NCBI GenBank assembly: GCA_023053575.1
Contig: JAKZAP010000013.1
Span: forward strand, 19,005,689 to 19,069,688
Source of the DNA: Branchinecta lynchi
Lineage: Eukaryota; Arthropoda; Branchiopoda; Anostraca; Branchinectidae
DNA: 64,000 nucleotides
Direction of reading: 5' to 3'
Every line of letters begins with the position of its first letter. Position 1 is the first letter of the stretch. Of this stretch, positions 40,001-55,000 are shown in pieces. The position numbers and the translations under genes were made by a program. The notes under the pieces were generated by a model. It was not told the origin of the DNA and made no database searches. It worked only from the letters and a program-made list of their open reading frames with translations.

Positions 40001-43000
40001 GACAGAAGTAAGGACCAATTCTCTGTTTTGCATTACCAATTATTTTCTCCTTGCCCCAAGTGGTAAACTGTCAGCCTTCATCTCAATAATATACTTAATT
40101 TCCTCCTTAATTAATCCTGCTTTAAACGTAATTCCTTCAACCTCATCCTTCACCCCCACCTGTTCGATAGCTATCTTGAAAACCCCTTCGTCCAATTTAA
40201 CACCAACTCCTACCTGGCTGCAATGATGCGCACTTTAAGGGCGCTAGAAATTCATCTGCAAGCAAAACCGCTGAGAAAAAAATGATGGTAGGCTTATAGG
40301 GACCATAAAAACGTATATTTTGCTGAATAGTATTTTTTGTACGTTAAGGAATTCACTTGCAAGTTAGTTTTTTCCCTTTTCGGTTAAGATGCGAACTTTA
40401 AGGTACTAGAAATTCATTTTAAGCAAAACCCTTGTGGCACACACATCATGGGCTCTAGGGGATCATGGAATGTATCGTTTGGTCAAATATATTTTTTGTT
40501 TACTCTGCGGTTAAGATGCGTACTTTAAGGATCTATGCATTCATTTCTAAGTAAAACCCTTTAGACAAAAATGATAAAGGGCTCATAACGATCAGGAAAA
40601 TTTAACTTATTTTGGATATTTTTGCCAAACGCGGGTATTTCTAGCATTTGGCATAGCCTGTGCATTAAAGCTTTTGTGCCTACACTGCTCTTATAATTTA
40701 TTTTTCCTTTCAGTTTTTCTTCTATATGGGATGGATGAAAGTGGCGGAATCTCTCGTCAATCCGTTCGGCGAAGACGATGACGATTTCGAGACGAATTTC
40801 CTTGTTGACAAAAATCTGACGGTAAGTAAAATTCATTTAACAAATAAGAAAATGCAAAATCTGACGAGGATTGGCATACCGTCGATTGAGACTGGATAGG
40901 CCCGATGGTGTAAAAAATTATAAAGGAAAAAATACTGAAAGTAAAATTCAACAAAGAAAACAAGCAAAGAAAAGTGGAAGGGAATACTAAAAATCACCAA
41001 ATAAATATTCCTTCAGCCCAAGCTGACTGCGAATCAATATTTGACGGAGCAAAACGGATAAGTCAGCTACATTAGAGCTATATTTCGTCCCTTCTTGGCA
41101 AGGGTTCATTTTCCAGCTTGAGCGGCTTGAGCCTGAAGATGACCCTTGCCAAGAAGGGCCGAAATATAGCTCTATTAAAATGTAGCTGACTTATCCGTGA
41201 TCACCAAATAACCCACAACTGAGCAAGAGAAAGCAAGGGGGGGGGGGGGGAGAAGGAAAAAAGAACAAACAAACAAAAAAAGAAAGAAAATTTACTCGTA
41301 GTAAACCACCATTTCATAAGGGAAAACAAAGTAAACCAAGAAAACAAGAAAAATGAAAACTACTCGAAATAACCATGAAATTATTATACATATATTTTAT
41401 GCATAGGCTCACCATATGTATATTATACAGCGTACCATGTATTGCAGATAGGACTTTTAATCTGATCAGTACGGTTACTCCAAATTTCTTCAGTTATTTG
41501 GAGCCGAAACCCTTTTCTATTGATTTATATTATTAGTATAGCCGAGATTAGAGATCCATCATAACACGAACATCAGGAGGGTAGGAGGTGGGGGGGGGGG
41601 GCAACGGTAAATTTTGAGCCTAAAGCATGGTGTATTACACATAATCAAACATACAGTAGAGGTATGCTTATGTGAACACTTTTTTTAACTGTTACACTAC
41701 CTTGCTTTTGTGAATTGCATATAAAACAGTAAGAGAGAAAAGAAAAATTATAAACTTAATATCAGCTAACAGCCAAGTATTTCAGGGTTATCCCAACACA
41801 AACTTGAAGCAGAAATTCAATTTATTTTCATTGATTTTTAATTTAAAAAAATCTTCTTCCTATTTTGACTGCATCTGAAGGTTCGGACCGCCATCTTTTC
41901 CATTGAAGTTGCGTTCCACTTGGCAAAATTTTCAAAATTAACAAAGGAAATCAGCTGTTAGTTCAGCCACTTTCATCACTGAATTAGCAAAATATTCAAA
42001 AGGTGCAAACGGCATGAATGGTTATTATCAGTATTTATTGAAAAAAGTGCCTTGTTGGGGTTTTAGTTTTTACTTCGGCGATCGTTCACATTTACCAGAC
42101 GTTCACATAGGCCTAAGCATACCTCTACTGTACCTTAAAGTAAAGTCATTGCTTTGCATTTTGCCCTTTGAAATCTATTTATCAGCCAAAAATAGCAACA
42201 AAGAGAATGACTTTGGACTCCAGCGGGGCACCCCCCCCCCCCCCCCCCCTCCCCGAATGGCTCCCCTGGTAGAAGGGTTGTATGGCGCAAGGTGCAAAAT
42301 TCGATTGCGCGTCCCTTTATGTTTTGGCTGTGTGAGTAACGAAAGGGGACCAATTTCGAATCCTCAACGAGGCACTTGTCCTGTCCATGGCGTGATTTTA
42401 CTAGAACAGCTGCAGGGTACCCAACCACGCACTAATTCCCTATGTTATATGTTGTTAAACAGATATTCAGGAATAAATACGATGATTAAATTAAAAATAC
42501 TCTTGATGACTAACTCTCCTTGCCGATGCATCGCCGTGTACCTAGCAGAAGAGCCGGAAGCGGCACCACAGCTGCTGTCAACAACGATCGCTCTGATTGG
42601 TTGACACAGGATCTGAGTTATTGAGCTTGAGTCGTCAGTGCGACGATTTGTCGTTCTTCTCGAGGATCACTGGCGTGTTTTGGACTTAGTCATGTAGAGC
42701 GTGTTCCATCCTACTCACGAATTCCGGCGTTTTGCCGTCAAGGCTGGAACGATTTTTCTATTTTCCAGCAGAATATCATGCCACAGGCGAATCCGACCAA
42801 TCATGTTACAGAGATCCGTAGTTACTACGCTCCCGAGCGTGGTAAGCAAATAGTTACTATTAGCAACTATTACGACACGGTTGGAACGGTCAGCGTAGTA
42901 ACTTTTGGCGAGGTTGGAACGGAAATAGTAACTAATAGTTACTATTGTTAGAAGGGTGGAACACGCTCATAGAGTATTGAAGCATGGAATCGCCACCTGC

Positions 43001-46000
43001 CGTGTGTGTCTTAGCCGTAGTTCTGAAAGGAGGTCAGTACCTACCGCCTCGCCAATGATTTTTAGAATAATTGAATAGAGAATTGTTTAAAATTCGGTCT
43101 GTAACGTAAATTCAATATGTGAGTCGCGTCAATGCGAGAGTAATAAAATGTAGCTGAGTTATCTAGCCCAAATAATTTTCTTATGTCTGGTGACAAAACC
43201 ATGTTTTCAGAACCGATATTTTCGTCGCTTTACTTTCGGTGATCAGTTTACCTATGACATCGCAAAAGTTGTCCGTCTGTCCGTCTGTGCGCACTATACA
43301 TCTCGAAGGGAATGGGATATTTTGATGAAACATGGTGAGAGGATTCTTTGGGTCAAGAGTAAGGTCGAGTTCGTAGATGTGCTCTGTAGCCCTACATTTA
43401 GGGGCAGGGGAGGAGGTTTAAATTAAGGGCAAATGAAACATTTTTAAACAGATAATGTGATAGTCGATTATAGGGTAAGAAGCCGTGCTGAACACGATGG
43501 TGAAAACCATTTTGTCATCGGACCGTTACTTCGCTCGGAATCCGGCCAAAACCGGAAAGTTTGTTAAAAGTATAAGTTTTATGTGAAGTTGATTAGATAT
43601 TCGATTTAGGGGTAAGAAGACATTCTGAACACATGATGAAAACCATTTTTTCGCCGGACAAGTAGTTAGCCCGGAATCCGGCCAAAACCGGAAAGTCTGT
43701 TAAAAGTAAAAGTTTTATTTGAAGTTGATTCGGCCAAACCTGAAAGTTTGTCAAAAGTAAAAGTTTCATTTAGAGTTGATTAGATGTTGAATTAAGGTAC
43801 GGCACTTGCAACTGTATGTAGTAGGTAAGGGCTCTGTCAGATTGATCCGGTCCCTGATGGCTGCCAAGTTTCGTCTTGAAAATAGCCATCACAGGAATTC
43901 TGGAAGGCCCCCCTCCACCCCTCACCCCCAAGTGTCCGGCTCCAGTCCAGTTGTGCAAACGATTATCTAGAATAAATGTTTTTCTTCCAAGCAAGTTTAA
44001 CTCCGATCCCTCCGTTCTAACCGTTTCTTGAGATTTCCGATCACCTCCTCCCAACTTCCCATAGCTGTTGAATCCGCTATCATAAGTTGAGATGAATCAT
44101 TTGATAAAAATCACTTTTTGGCTTTGCAGTTAACATGCGCACTTTAAGGGAGCTACAACTTCATTTGTAAGCAAAATACTGGAGGCAAAAATGATAATGG
44201 GTTCATGGGAATCATGAAAATGTATATCTCGCTTAAAAATACTTTTCTTACTTTTTGGTCAAGATTGGTACTTTAAGGAATAGTCGGATTTGGGAAGTGG
44301 CGATTTCTAAGCCAATCTTGTCGAATGTCTAATATTCCAGCCAAGTTGCATCGTCCTACCATATCTGGAAGTACCTTAACTCGTGATCACCGGAATTCCG
44401 GCCCCCCCCCCCCCCCTTAAACTCCCCTACGGTCGCCGGAGCCAATCCAGTTCTGAAAAAGATTTATCCAGAGCATCTGTTTGTTATTCCCACAAAGTTC
44501 CATCCCCATCTCTCCAGTATCAGCCAGTCACGTATCCCCCCCCCCCCCCCAACTGTAGTCGGATCACTTCCGGACATGTCCTCTGTTCAATTATTAAATT
44601 TCACTCAAATCCGATCACCCATTCGAAAGTTATGCATAACTCAGTATTCCGGATTCCACCTCCCTCCACTCCCCCACGACTGAGTAAATCTTTATTTACA
44701 AGTCAGTTTGATCGGATCCCTGATATGCCTCCCTTCGTCGCGAAAATCACCAAAACTGACATCACCGGAATTCGGGGAAACTCCCCTCCACTCCCAAGGG
44801 TCTGGATCTAGTCCAATTGTGTAAACCATATATTCAGTTAGCAAGTTTCATTCCAGTCCGGTCACCCGTTCAAAAGTTACGCACTACTCAATTTTCAAGA
44901 TTCCACCGCCCTCCAATCCCCCCCCCCCCAGATGGTCGGATCAGAAAACTGATTATTTCCTAGTTAGTTCGGTCGGGTCCCTGATATGCCTGCCAAGTTT
45001 CATCGTCCTAGCACATTTGGAAGTAGCCTAACTCGATTTTTTTTTCCCTTAAAGAATATATAATGAGGAGTACTAGTGACAAACTGCCCTAAATTTCCCA
45101 GATGGTTAGTGATTAGTCGGATCGGAAAACTGATTATTTCCAGGTTAGTTTGATCGGGTCCTGATATGCCTGCCTAGCACGTCTGGAAGTACCCTAACTC
45201 GAAAAAGTGTGACAAAAAAACCGGATCGACCGACTGACGGAATTGCGATCAGTATATGGCACTTGAGCCAGAGGCTGCAAGTGCCATAAAAATGAAAATT
45301 TCATAAAATGTTTCCTCGTTCGAGTTTTCATATTTGTTTATTTTGGTTCCAACTAGCCTACAATGCTTTATTTTCATGTTTTCCGCTATTTTGCTCTTTC
45401 TCCACTCATAAATTTCGGCCAGAGTTTTCCCATAGGGGATTCCGAAATGATCGCAATTCTTGTCCTTTCCTCTATTTATATTTCATGAGGAAACGGGTTT
45501 TAGCTTGGACATGCCACACGCTAGACAATCGATCATTTGAAGTCTGGCCCCCTCCCTCAGCTGGATTGCAAACTTCTTGCTTCGTGAAAGCCGAGGAAGT
45601 ACATGGTTTTTGGGATCCCAAAACGTAAGTGGAGGGATACCTATGACATCGCAAAAGTTGTCCGTCTGTCCGTCCGTCCGTCTGTCAGCACGATAACTCT
45701 CGAAGGGAAGGAGATATTTTGATGAAACTTGCTGTGAGGACTCTTCGAGTCAAGGGAAAGGTTGAGTTCTTAGATGGGCCTGATAGCTGCATATTGAGGG
45801 GAGGGGGAGGGGTTTCAAATTACGGGGCGAAAAAAAATTCTTTTAAAAGCTGATCAGATAGTTGATTAAGAGGTAAGACGACATGCTGAACACGAATATG
45901 AAAACCATATTCTCGCCGGACAAGTACTTCACCGGGAATCCGGCTAAAACCGGAAAGTTTGTTAAAAGTAAAAGTTATATCTGAAGTTAGATATCCGATT

Positions 46001-49000
46001 TAGTGATAAGGAGATACGCTGAATCAGAATATGAAAATGACTTTCTCGTCGGATAAGTAGATCGGCCGGACTCCGGCGAAAACCGGAAAGTTTGTTGAAA
46101 ATAAAAGATTAGTCTGAAGTTGATTAGAGGTTCGATTTAAGGATCGTGAAACACGCTGAATCCGAATATGAAAATTATTTTGTCGCCGGACAAGTAGATC
46201 GCCCGGAATCCGGCCATAACCGGAAAATCTGTTACAAGTAAAAGTTTTATATGAATTTCATTAGGTGTTCGATTTACGGGTAAGAAAGTCTGCTGAACAA
46301 TCATTTTATTCCTGGACACATTTCACCACGAATCCTGCTGAAATCGGAAAATTTCTTAAAAGTTTAAGTTTTATGTGAAGTTTATTATGGAGATATGGAT
46401 GGTATGGAGATACGCTGAATCTGTTTTTGAACTTCATTTTTTGCAAGACAAGTAGTTCGCCCGGAATCAGGCTGAAACCGGAAATTTGGGAGAAGTAATG
46501 CAGAAACTCGTCAAAGTAGACATGACGCAGGCTATAGGGGTAAACTCACATGCGGAATCCATATTTGAACTTTGTCTTCTCCGGTGATTAGCCCTGGACC
46601 GCTGCAAGACTCGATTGTCTGTAAATATTAAATTTTTGGGATCCCATCGAAACCTTTGGTCTTGTTTGGAGGGAGTCTGTAAATGTTTTAACTGGTGCAG
46701 CGTAAAATGGAGGAGAAACAGGCCCGTATCCAGGAATTTATTTCGAGGGGGCTGCCGGTCGGACAAAAAGTACAAAAGAGACATACATCAAAGGAAAAAG
46801 CCTATAAAAATGAAATTTTTGTATGTTTGGGGGGGGGGGGGGGGGTCAACCCCCTAACCCCCACAGCATTATGAGTATTATAATTGAAAGCGCTAGACGG
46901 ATGTCAGCTAAATTTCATTTATTTATTATTACATTTGGTGTTAAGCCATTACTACACAAGTACAAACGGATTACATACACTTCACACACAGAAACTGACA
47001 CACTGCGAAGTTAAACAAATTTTCAGACTACAGAAGTAGCTGAGTAAAATGGGGTGTCGACTATACCACGCTTAAACATTTCGACCCTATCTGAATCTAC
47101 TACATAATGAATGAATCAGTTTATTACGTGATTTTGCTTTACGGCATTCCACAACTAACACAGAAACAAAGCTAAACTTCTAAATAAACTACAAATCACA
47201 TCATTTTGTACAAATAATCTAATCAAAAGAAAGAAGAAAAACAATTAAAGAATACACACAGAGACAGAGAATTCCAATATCAGACATAAAATAACACATA
47301 TTTCTACTGGTAAACTGTTGTAGGGTTTAGTTACCCTGTTATCAAATGAGCACTGGCCAATTTTTTTACGTGGTTTCGGAGGGTACAGTTTATAAGGGTG
47401 TTGTCGGGTTTTGCGATAGTGGCTGAACTTAAAAGAGCGGTATTTCGGCCGTTCTAGGCAAGGGTCCTCTTTAGGCTCAAGCTGAAAGTTGACTTGGTTC
47501 GCATGATTCGCAGTCAGCATCGGCTGAAGGAATATTTTTTCATGGTTATTATTATTTATTTATTTCCCATCATATCAGAAGGAGCAATCAAATAAACAAA
47601 AAGAAATATATACATTTTACCAAAAAGAAAACTGTACCAGCAAATAACAATAATTATCATTTAAAGAGAAACTTGTTTCAGTTTCTGTTTCATTGGACTT
47701 TATTTTAAAAACAAAATAAAATACACAATTAACATTCCTGCCAGGAAAGCACAAAAGGAGTGCTTGGCTAGGGCAGGGAAATAACCGACATTAGTTAAAC
47801 AACAAACATAATCAACTGACTGAGTACTCTATACAAAAAAAAGGAAGGAGACGAGAAAAATTAACCAGTGGTTTCAACTGTAAATGAAAAAGAAAGAAAA
47901 ATAAGGGAATCGTCTATACTGGAAATAATACGAAATAATCGTCTGTACTATTGTCTATACTCCCTTTTCTTTCAGGACGGAATAGTAGCTTGGAAAATAT
48001 TGCTAGCCACATCTAAACCTTAAAATATTAATAGATTATCATATCCAGATTCAGCTTCTGATATGAGATTAGAATCAGGGATTTTACCCACGATAAAAGT
48101 CTAATCAAAGTTCAGTAGTTCCGGAGGTATTTATCGCTCACTCCCGACAATCCTGATTTCCTTGCCAAAATCTGTAGAATGCTAAAATGTTGCGGTTTCG
48201 TGAAGTTGTCTCAAGGATATTTCATTCAGTCAGTGACAGGAGATTTGGGTTTTCCGGGTTTTGGATAATCACGCAATCAAATCAAAGCGGAAGACCGGAT
48301 ATTACAGTTATCCTTTTCAGCCAACCTTGACGAAAACGAATATTCTTACGCCATCGTCCTCAGACCTATCAAAGATATTTGAAAAAATTAAATCTCTGGC
48401 TTAACACTCGCTAGCAGTCGCTACTTTGGGAAAAATTAATTAGTTGAACAGAGTTTAGTTTAAAATGGGCCTCCAAATACCGTTTTTATCGGATGATCAT
48501 GAAACGGCTGAATGGTTTCTAATATTTTCTTTGTCTTACTTTTCTTTTTTGTTCTTCCTCTTTTTATCCTCTTTCTTCCACTTGTTAATAATAATAATTT
48601 ATTTTTAACCCACAAATCGTACAAGACGAACAGTGGAGTACAAAAGAAAATAAGAAGACATAATTAGGGAAAACACAACACAATATACAAACAAAATGTA
48701 CTCAAGAGTCAAACAGACGAATAAGCCCATGAGAGGGCGACAGACGCACGTACGCCGTTTCGGACAGTTTTCTGTGGAGAACAGACAATTTCTCCGTAAT
48801 ATCTGGTAGCGAGTACTTACTAATGAGAATTTCTTTGCCAAGGAGGGAGAAAAAGAAGAATTTAATTTTTCTTCAATTTTTATCGGTCGGTGTTGTTCTT
48901 TCCCTTTTTTGCAAACGTATGTAGGTCATGGATCAATTTATTAATTAAACCTGGATGCCTCCACAGGACCATTCGGGCTTTCATACAGTCAATATTTGTT

Positions 49001-52000
49001 GAGTGTTTTGCGATTATTTTATATTTCTTTATCCTTTTTTACTGCACTTACGCCCTTCGACAGTGCGTCATAAATAAATTCATTCATTCATTCAAGGTAC
49101 GGTATCTACTACGTGTCTATAGAATAGCAACGCCATGTTAAGATGTTAGTCTACGATATAATATTATTTATTATCATTATAATATCGTTACCTAATCAGA
49201 ATGTTAAACTTGAAAAACTATATTAAAATATAGAATGTTATAAAATTATTATTATTATATTAATAAACTTTTGCCGAAAACCGAATATTCCTTTGTATTT
49301 TGTTATGCCTGTAACCTTTTCCTTCCCCGTAAGTATCATAAACATCGACAAAACTATACATACATTCGCTACTTCAGGTTGCTACTTGCAAGTGTCCAAC
49401 CTTTTTGCTCGCCGTCCGAACACGCCGGGATTCTTAATTTCCTCCCTTGCGCACAATAAATCACTACTGAACAAAAAGCAATGTCATATCCAAGGCCGTA
49501 TCCAGGGGGGAGGAGGTAAGGGGGTTGACCCCCCCCCCTCCCGAAACATACAAAAATAGTAATTTTTATAGACTTTTCCCTCGTGTTTTGTACTGTTTTG
49601 TCCGACCAGCAGGCGACCCCCGAAAGGCAAAAACCCCCCGAAATATATTCCTGAATACGGGCCTGGTCATAACTGAGAGTTTGGAATTCCGAAATATGTT
49701 TATTTTCATTTTTATTTCTGTTCTTGCTGGAAACATAGGAGAATAACGTTTCGGTCTGTCTGGGATTGACAGTGACACACGAGGGAGAGTGGGGAGACGT
49801 TTTTGCGCGGTTGGCGTCGTTCAGCGGGACATGCGTTTTGTCATGGAAATTCATTTTAACTCACGTGAATAGCTCAATGGGTGACGCCAGACTTGAGCTG
49901 AAGTTTGTTCAACGGTGCTTGGGTAGCACTTTTGAAACAAAATCTTCTCTCAAGCTCAGCAGATTTTCATGAGATGGCATCATCCATTTACATTTTCGTG
50001 TCGATGACATCTTCTATCCAGCTCAGCAATCATCCACGCGAGAATGTCCCGTAGGTTTGCAGCAAGCTGAAACTGAAGAAGGATTAGGATTGGTGCGTCC
50101 ACGTCGGATACGGACTTTAACGTCATTGATTGGAGGAGGATATGTAGCCATTATCAATCAATCAATCAAGTTTAATCCGAATAGTTAAAAGCTATTACGA
50201 TTGTTCTGTCAGCTAAAAGCTACTACGATTGTTCTGTCAGTAAAAATGGGAGCCAAAAGGAGCCACTCTATGCTGGTATAAAAATTTCAAGGTTCAAGAG
50301 AACCTTAAGGTTTAACTGAAAAGAAAACTTATTTTTGTGTCATTTAATTGAAGACACTGTATTATTTCGATTAGGATTTTTTTATTTTCCACTATCTGCT
50401 CTAGTTATGCCGTTCAGAATATCTGCAGCCGTCTTCACAGAGTAGATTCTACTATGACCTGGGAAATTTTAATCTCAACACAAACGCGGCTTTTCACTGT
50501 GAGGTTGGTGAAGATTGCTTTTGTTTTTTGCCTGAACAAAAATTTTTTTCATAAATCTCTCTCGTAAGGCATAAAACACAAATACAAGCGCATAGAGGTA
50601 TCACAAATCACACGGAAATTCCACTATTTGAAAATCGATTATTCGTGAATAGCGGAAGAACGAAGTAACGCATTTTCAGCGGGTGTTCAAGCCAATTTAA
50701 GTGAAGAAGTGATGGGTAACTAGATTGTCCTATCCCAGCCCTTCTCGGTTAAAGTTTAAAGGGCCCGTCGTGTCTATTAGTCCAATGCAACCCTATTTCC
50801 GTAATTGCATTCATTAATTCTTAAGACCGTAGACCCAAATTTAATCACTAATCTTTGCTCTTGCCACGATTCAGATAAATGGATTCCTCAGCTAAGATCT
50901 CGGCCCGTCCTGGCAGTTGTCCTCTTAAGGCCGGTGCTAAAAGTGGGAATGCATTTGTTAGCTTGAAGCATTACATACTTCCCGTCTACCCGTATGTGAA
51001 GCAACACATACTTCGGCATTCTTGGATTTTGATTGTTCGCCATGACGACTCTCGACGATTGTTCGCGTATCATGCTATTGATGTGTAAAGCCGGTTGTCT
51101 GAATTTGACGAGTTTTTGCTAGAGGTCAATTGACCTGGGTAAAGACTTAAAACAGCCATAACCGTGGATAATTTGTTAAGAGGAGAGCCTAGTTTTACAG
51201 TATTCAAATAGTTTCGAACTGGAATATAAACAGTAAACAGTGCCAGGTGTGCTTTAAGAAATGGGAGGGGAATTTGCCCCACTTCCTCCTCCAGTGTCAG
51301 GCACTTTCGCATTTGAGAGACGAATTTGTTTAGGGTGGTTTGGTATTGCTCCTCGGTACTCTGAAATTCATTTTTGTATTTGTTTATTTCTTTATTTAAT
51401 TGAAAACAAAATATATTTCTTTCACTCAATCCGTGGACCCCAACCTTATCGTGAAAGTTTCGAAATGTGTTGAAAAGCACATACATTACGTTTAAACGGA
51501 TTAATTTAGATGGGGAAGGTAACCGTTTGCTGGGTCGGGGTGTTACGACGACTGTATTTGTTTGTGAAGGTGCACTCTCAACCTGATGTTATGGGGTTTA
51601 GTAGGCCGGATAGAAGATGGTAGATCTCCATAGATACAGTCATCGGAGTCAGGATAGCCTACTGCAAGTGCAGACTTCACGGGTTCATCATGGATTCCCC
51701 AGGTCAATTCGCACTATGATTTGTATACCGAACCACAGTAGGCTATAAACCACCCATCATACACTATGCCTTACAGGCCAGCCCCCTCTGAGGAGCTTTA
51801 AACAAGACTCACAAGAATGACCTATGGTCCGTAAGTAAACAAACAGTTTTATTATCTGGTATGTACTTACAAAATATAACAACCTTTAAGTGAAAAGAGT
51901 TGTTGGCCGGTCGAGGCCCGGAAAGAAGTTTAGAAGAAAAACTTACAAAATATAACAACCTTTAAGTGAAAAGAGTTGTTGGCAGGTCGAGGCCCGGAAA

Positions 52001-55000
52001 AGAAGTGTAGAAGAAGGTGACTCATCCTCATGGGATGAGTCATGATAAAGAGTTTAGTAAATAATGAAAGAACGGACAGTGACCGCGACAGTATAAAAGA
52101 TTAAACACCATAACGGAAAGGGAGTAACGCTGCCTAGCGGCGTCAGAAGTGAGCAGTGCAGGGTGCAGATGGCACCACAGTAACAGGGCTACATTTTCTC
52201 TTTGTTGTACGGTCTTTCGGCTAAATAAACATTAGTTGCGTTTTTGCAGATACCATCGTATCTGGTACCACGATTTAAAGTTTGTTTTCGCGGTAACAGT
52301 GGCATCTGGTACCACGATCAAAAGTCGTTTTTGCATTTGACCAGTCACCGTGGTAACTGATATTCAAATACCACGGTCAGGACCGTGATAACTGATCGCG
52401 GTACCTGGAAAATTCATCTCACTTTCATCATCATTAACACAGGAGCCTGGGTTTCCTTCAAATTGGTTGGAAATAATTTTCGCACTAGTTTGTATTGTAG
52501 TATTTGAATGAATATTTGATTGAATAGTAGTATTTCTTTCCGATGACTTTTTGAAAAGCAACCGTAGTATCAGATACCGCGGTAACTGCAAAAGAACACA
52601 ATGAAAATCCAGTAAACGTGGTATTAGATACCATGGTAGCCTATCTGAAAAAACGCAACTATTGTTAATATTATTAGACGTCTTAATCCTCTATAGTCCA
52701 AAACACGCCAGTGACCCTGAGGAAGAACGAGAAGAGGTCTCACTAACGACTCAAACACAATAACTCAAATCCTGTGTCAGTCAATCACGGCGATCGCTGG
52801 GGATAGCTGCGGTGCCGCTTCCGGCTCTTCCGCTAGGTACACGGCGATTTTGAATCGGCAAGGAGAGTTAGTTATCAAGAATATTTTATTTTCCTTATTT
52901 TTCTTTCAGAATACCTACTTAATCGTAGACGAAATGCACCAAGAGCATCCGACCCTCCTCAAGGACCAGTTCTGGGACTCAATTGTCCCTGAATTACCTT
53001 ATACTTACGCCACCGAGAAATACCATAAGGATCCGCACATGGGGTCGGCGGCTAACATTAGTATCGATTCCGACGACGGCGAGTTTGTGCCGATGGAACC
53101 GCTTGAAGAGGAAGAGGAAGAAGTAGCCATGGGGGATGAGGAGAATCAAGTGGGCTCGGTATCGGTAAGTATTTCTTCTTTTGTAGCCGCTGAAGTGAGC
53201 TGCGGACACCTATACTTTCAGTTCAGTTCAGTTTTATTAAATACAGAAATAAATATATAATAACAACGTTTATCTAGCCGAAGGCGATGTTGATATTTTT
53301 AAATGGCCATCGAATTTATCATTCCAATATCGACCGAGAAGAAGGTGTGTTAACTCTAAGAACTTTTACGAAGAGAAATCTTCTCCAGAGGCTGATATGA
53401 CTTCATATCATCCACTCTGGAGGCTAATATGGCTTTATATCATCGTCTCATATTTACCGCTAACTTTCTGTGTGAAGGTTTCTTCGGTCGATTCTTCAAA
53501 CCTTAACTTTAATTTAATTTAATCAGCCCTAGATCCATAATTGACAGAACAGGTCGTATCGGGGCTCTGTGGGGGGAGTTGCAGGGTCTTTGCCGGATTT
53601 CCGATGATCGCCAGTTAAAACAGTTCCAGATGTTCTAAGGACGATGAAACTTTGCAGGCATATCAGTGACTTAAGGACCCGACACAATGTCCTATGAAAC
53701 CTATTTTTCCTGGATTCGACCATCTTTGGGGGAGTTGACGCAAGGAGAATCCGGAAATGACTGTCTTCCGTAAGTTACGAACGGGTGGTTCGATTCGAAT
53801 GAAACTTTATGGCTGATAAGAACTGATGACGTAGACAAGCAAAACATGCGTCCGAACTACATGTGGCCGCGATTGTTGGAAAAGTACATTATTGACATTA
53901 TTTGACAGTTAATAGTATTGACAAATTGACATTATATTGTTGGATCTCGCCAACGGTGTTGGCTGGCGCCCCGCTCACGAATTACATTTATCTTTATCTT
54001 CCTTATATTTATCTCCGTTTCTTCGCTCTGTCCTTTTTCAGTCAGGTCAGTTTTTATTCTGTACATTCGTCTGCGAGCCGAGAGCGTGTAAGGAACATGA
54101 TGGATATACTTTAGACTATACGAAGAATCTAAGGAAACATGAAAATGCAGGTCACACCAGTAACTTTTCTAGAAGGAAACTCTTGGCATTTCTCGCACGT
54201 TTTGTAGGTACGAGATATAGCTCTTTTATTTCTATTCCTCAGGAAATATAAACTTCTCAGCGCCTTAAATGACTCATTTCAGATAGCTCTTTCAGGTTAG
54301 GATGGCTCTAGAAGTTTTTGTAAGTTTGTTATCTTTTTCTTTATAATTAAAAGGGTTTGTTTACGTTAAAATCAGTAACTAGTTGGGAATTACTAAAAGA
54401 AATGGGGAACCCCAAAAGAATTTAAAAATTTTAATTATGATATTTCACTATTTTGAAAAATGCCGAGTTGTTGCTGCAGAAAGGATATGTGGTGTGGAAA
54501 CCGCGGTGAACAATGACACAAGGATATTTATTTCTACATTTCCCACATAAGCCAATGACGAAACAAAACCTGCAATTCTTTCTGGTCAGTTTCTGAAGTT
54601 TTGGCTGGGGAGTGGGAACGGCCGGGATTGGCTTCACGTGCAAGTTGTGAAGAAAACTTAATTTTGGTCGGGTGGCAATACTGGGGGATGTTTACAGCGG
54701 TTCGAATAATGGCGTAGGCACCTGGGCAATCTAGATCTAGTTTCTTTCTCCTTTTCGTAGTCCATTTTCTCGTTACTGATCCGTACTTAAAGCACAATAG
54801 ACACTTCTAATGCTTTACTTTGTATTAAATGCTTCACAAATAAACATTTCCGACTTCCTTTAGAAGGCGCAACGAAAATTGGCCGTTTTCTTGTTATCCC
54901 TTGTCTTTACCTCTCTGGCATTTCGACGATCCAAATCTTAGGAGCTGGGATATCGTGGCAGGAAATTCAAAACTCCCAGCAATGCTTGATAGAAAAGCAT

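Noticed and set aside
42014..42604. 196-codon open frame
   Set aside because: Crosses a 20-base C run and a reverse copy of repeat P; no motif.
52019..52060. Hammerhead ribozyme suggested by GGATGAGTC hairpin
   Set aside because: The conserved CTGATGA...GAAA core is not present.
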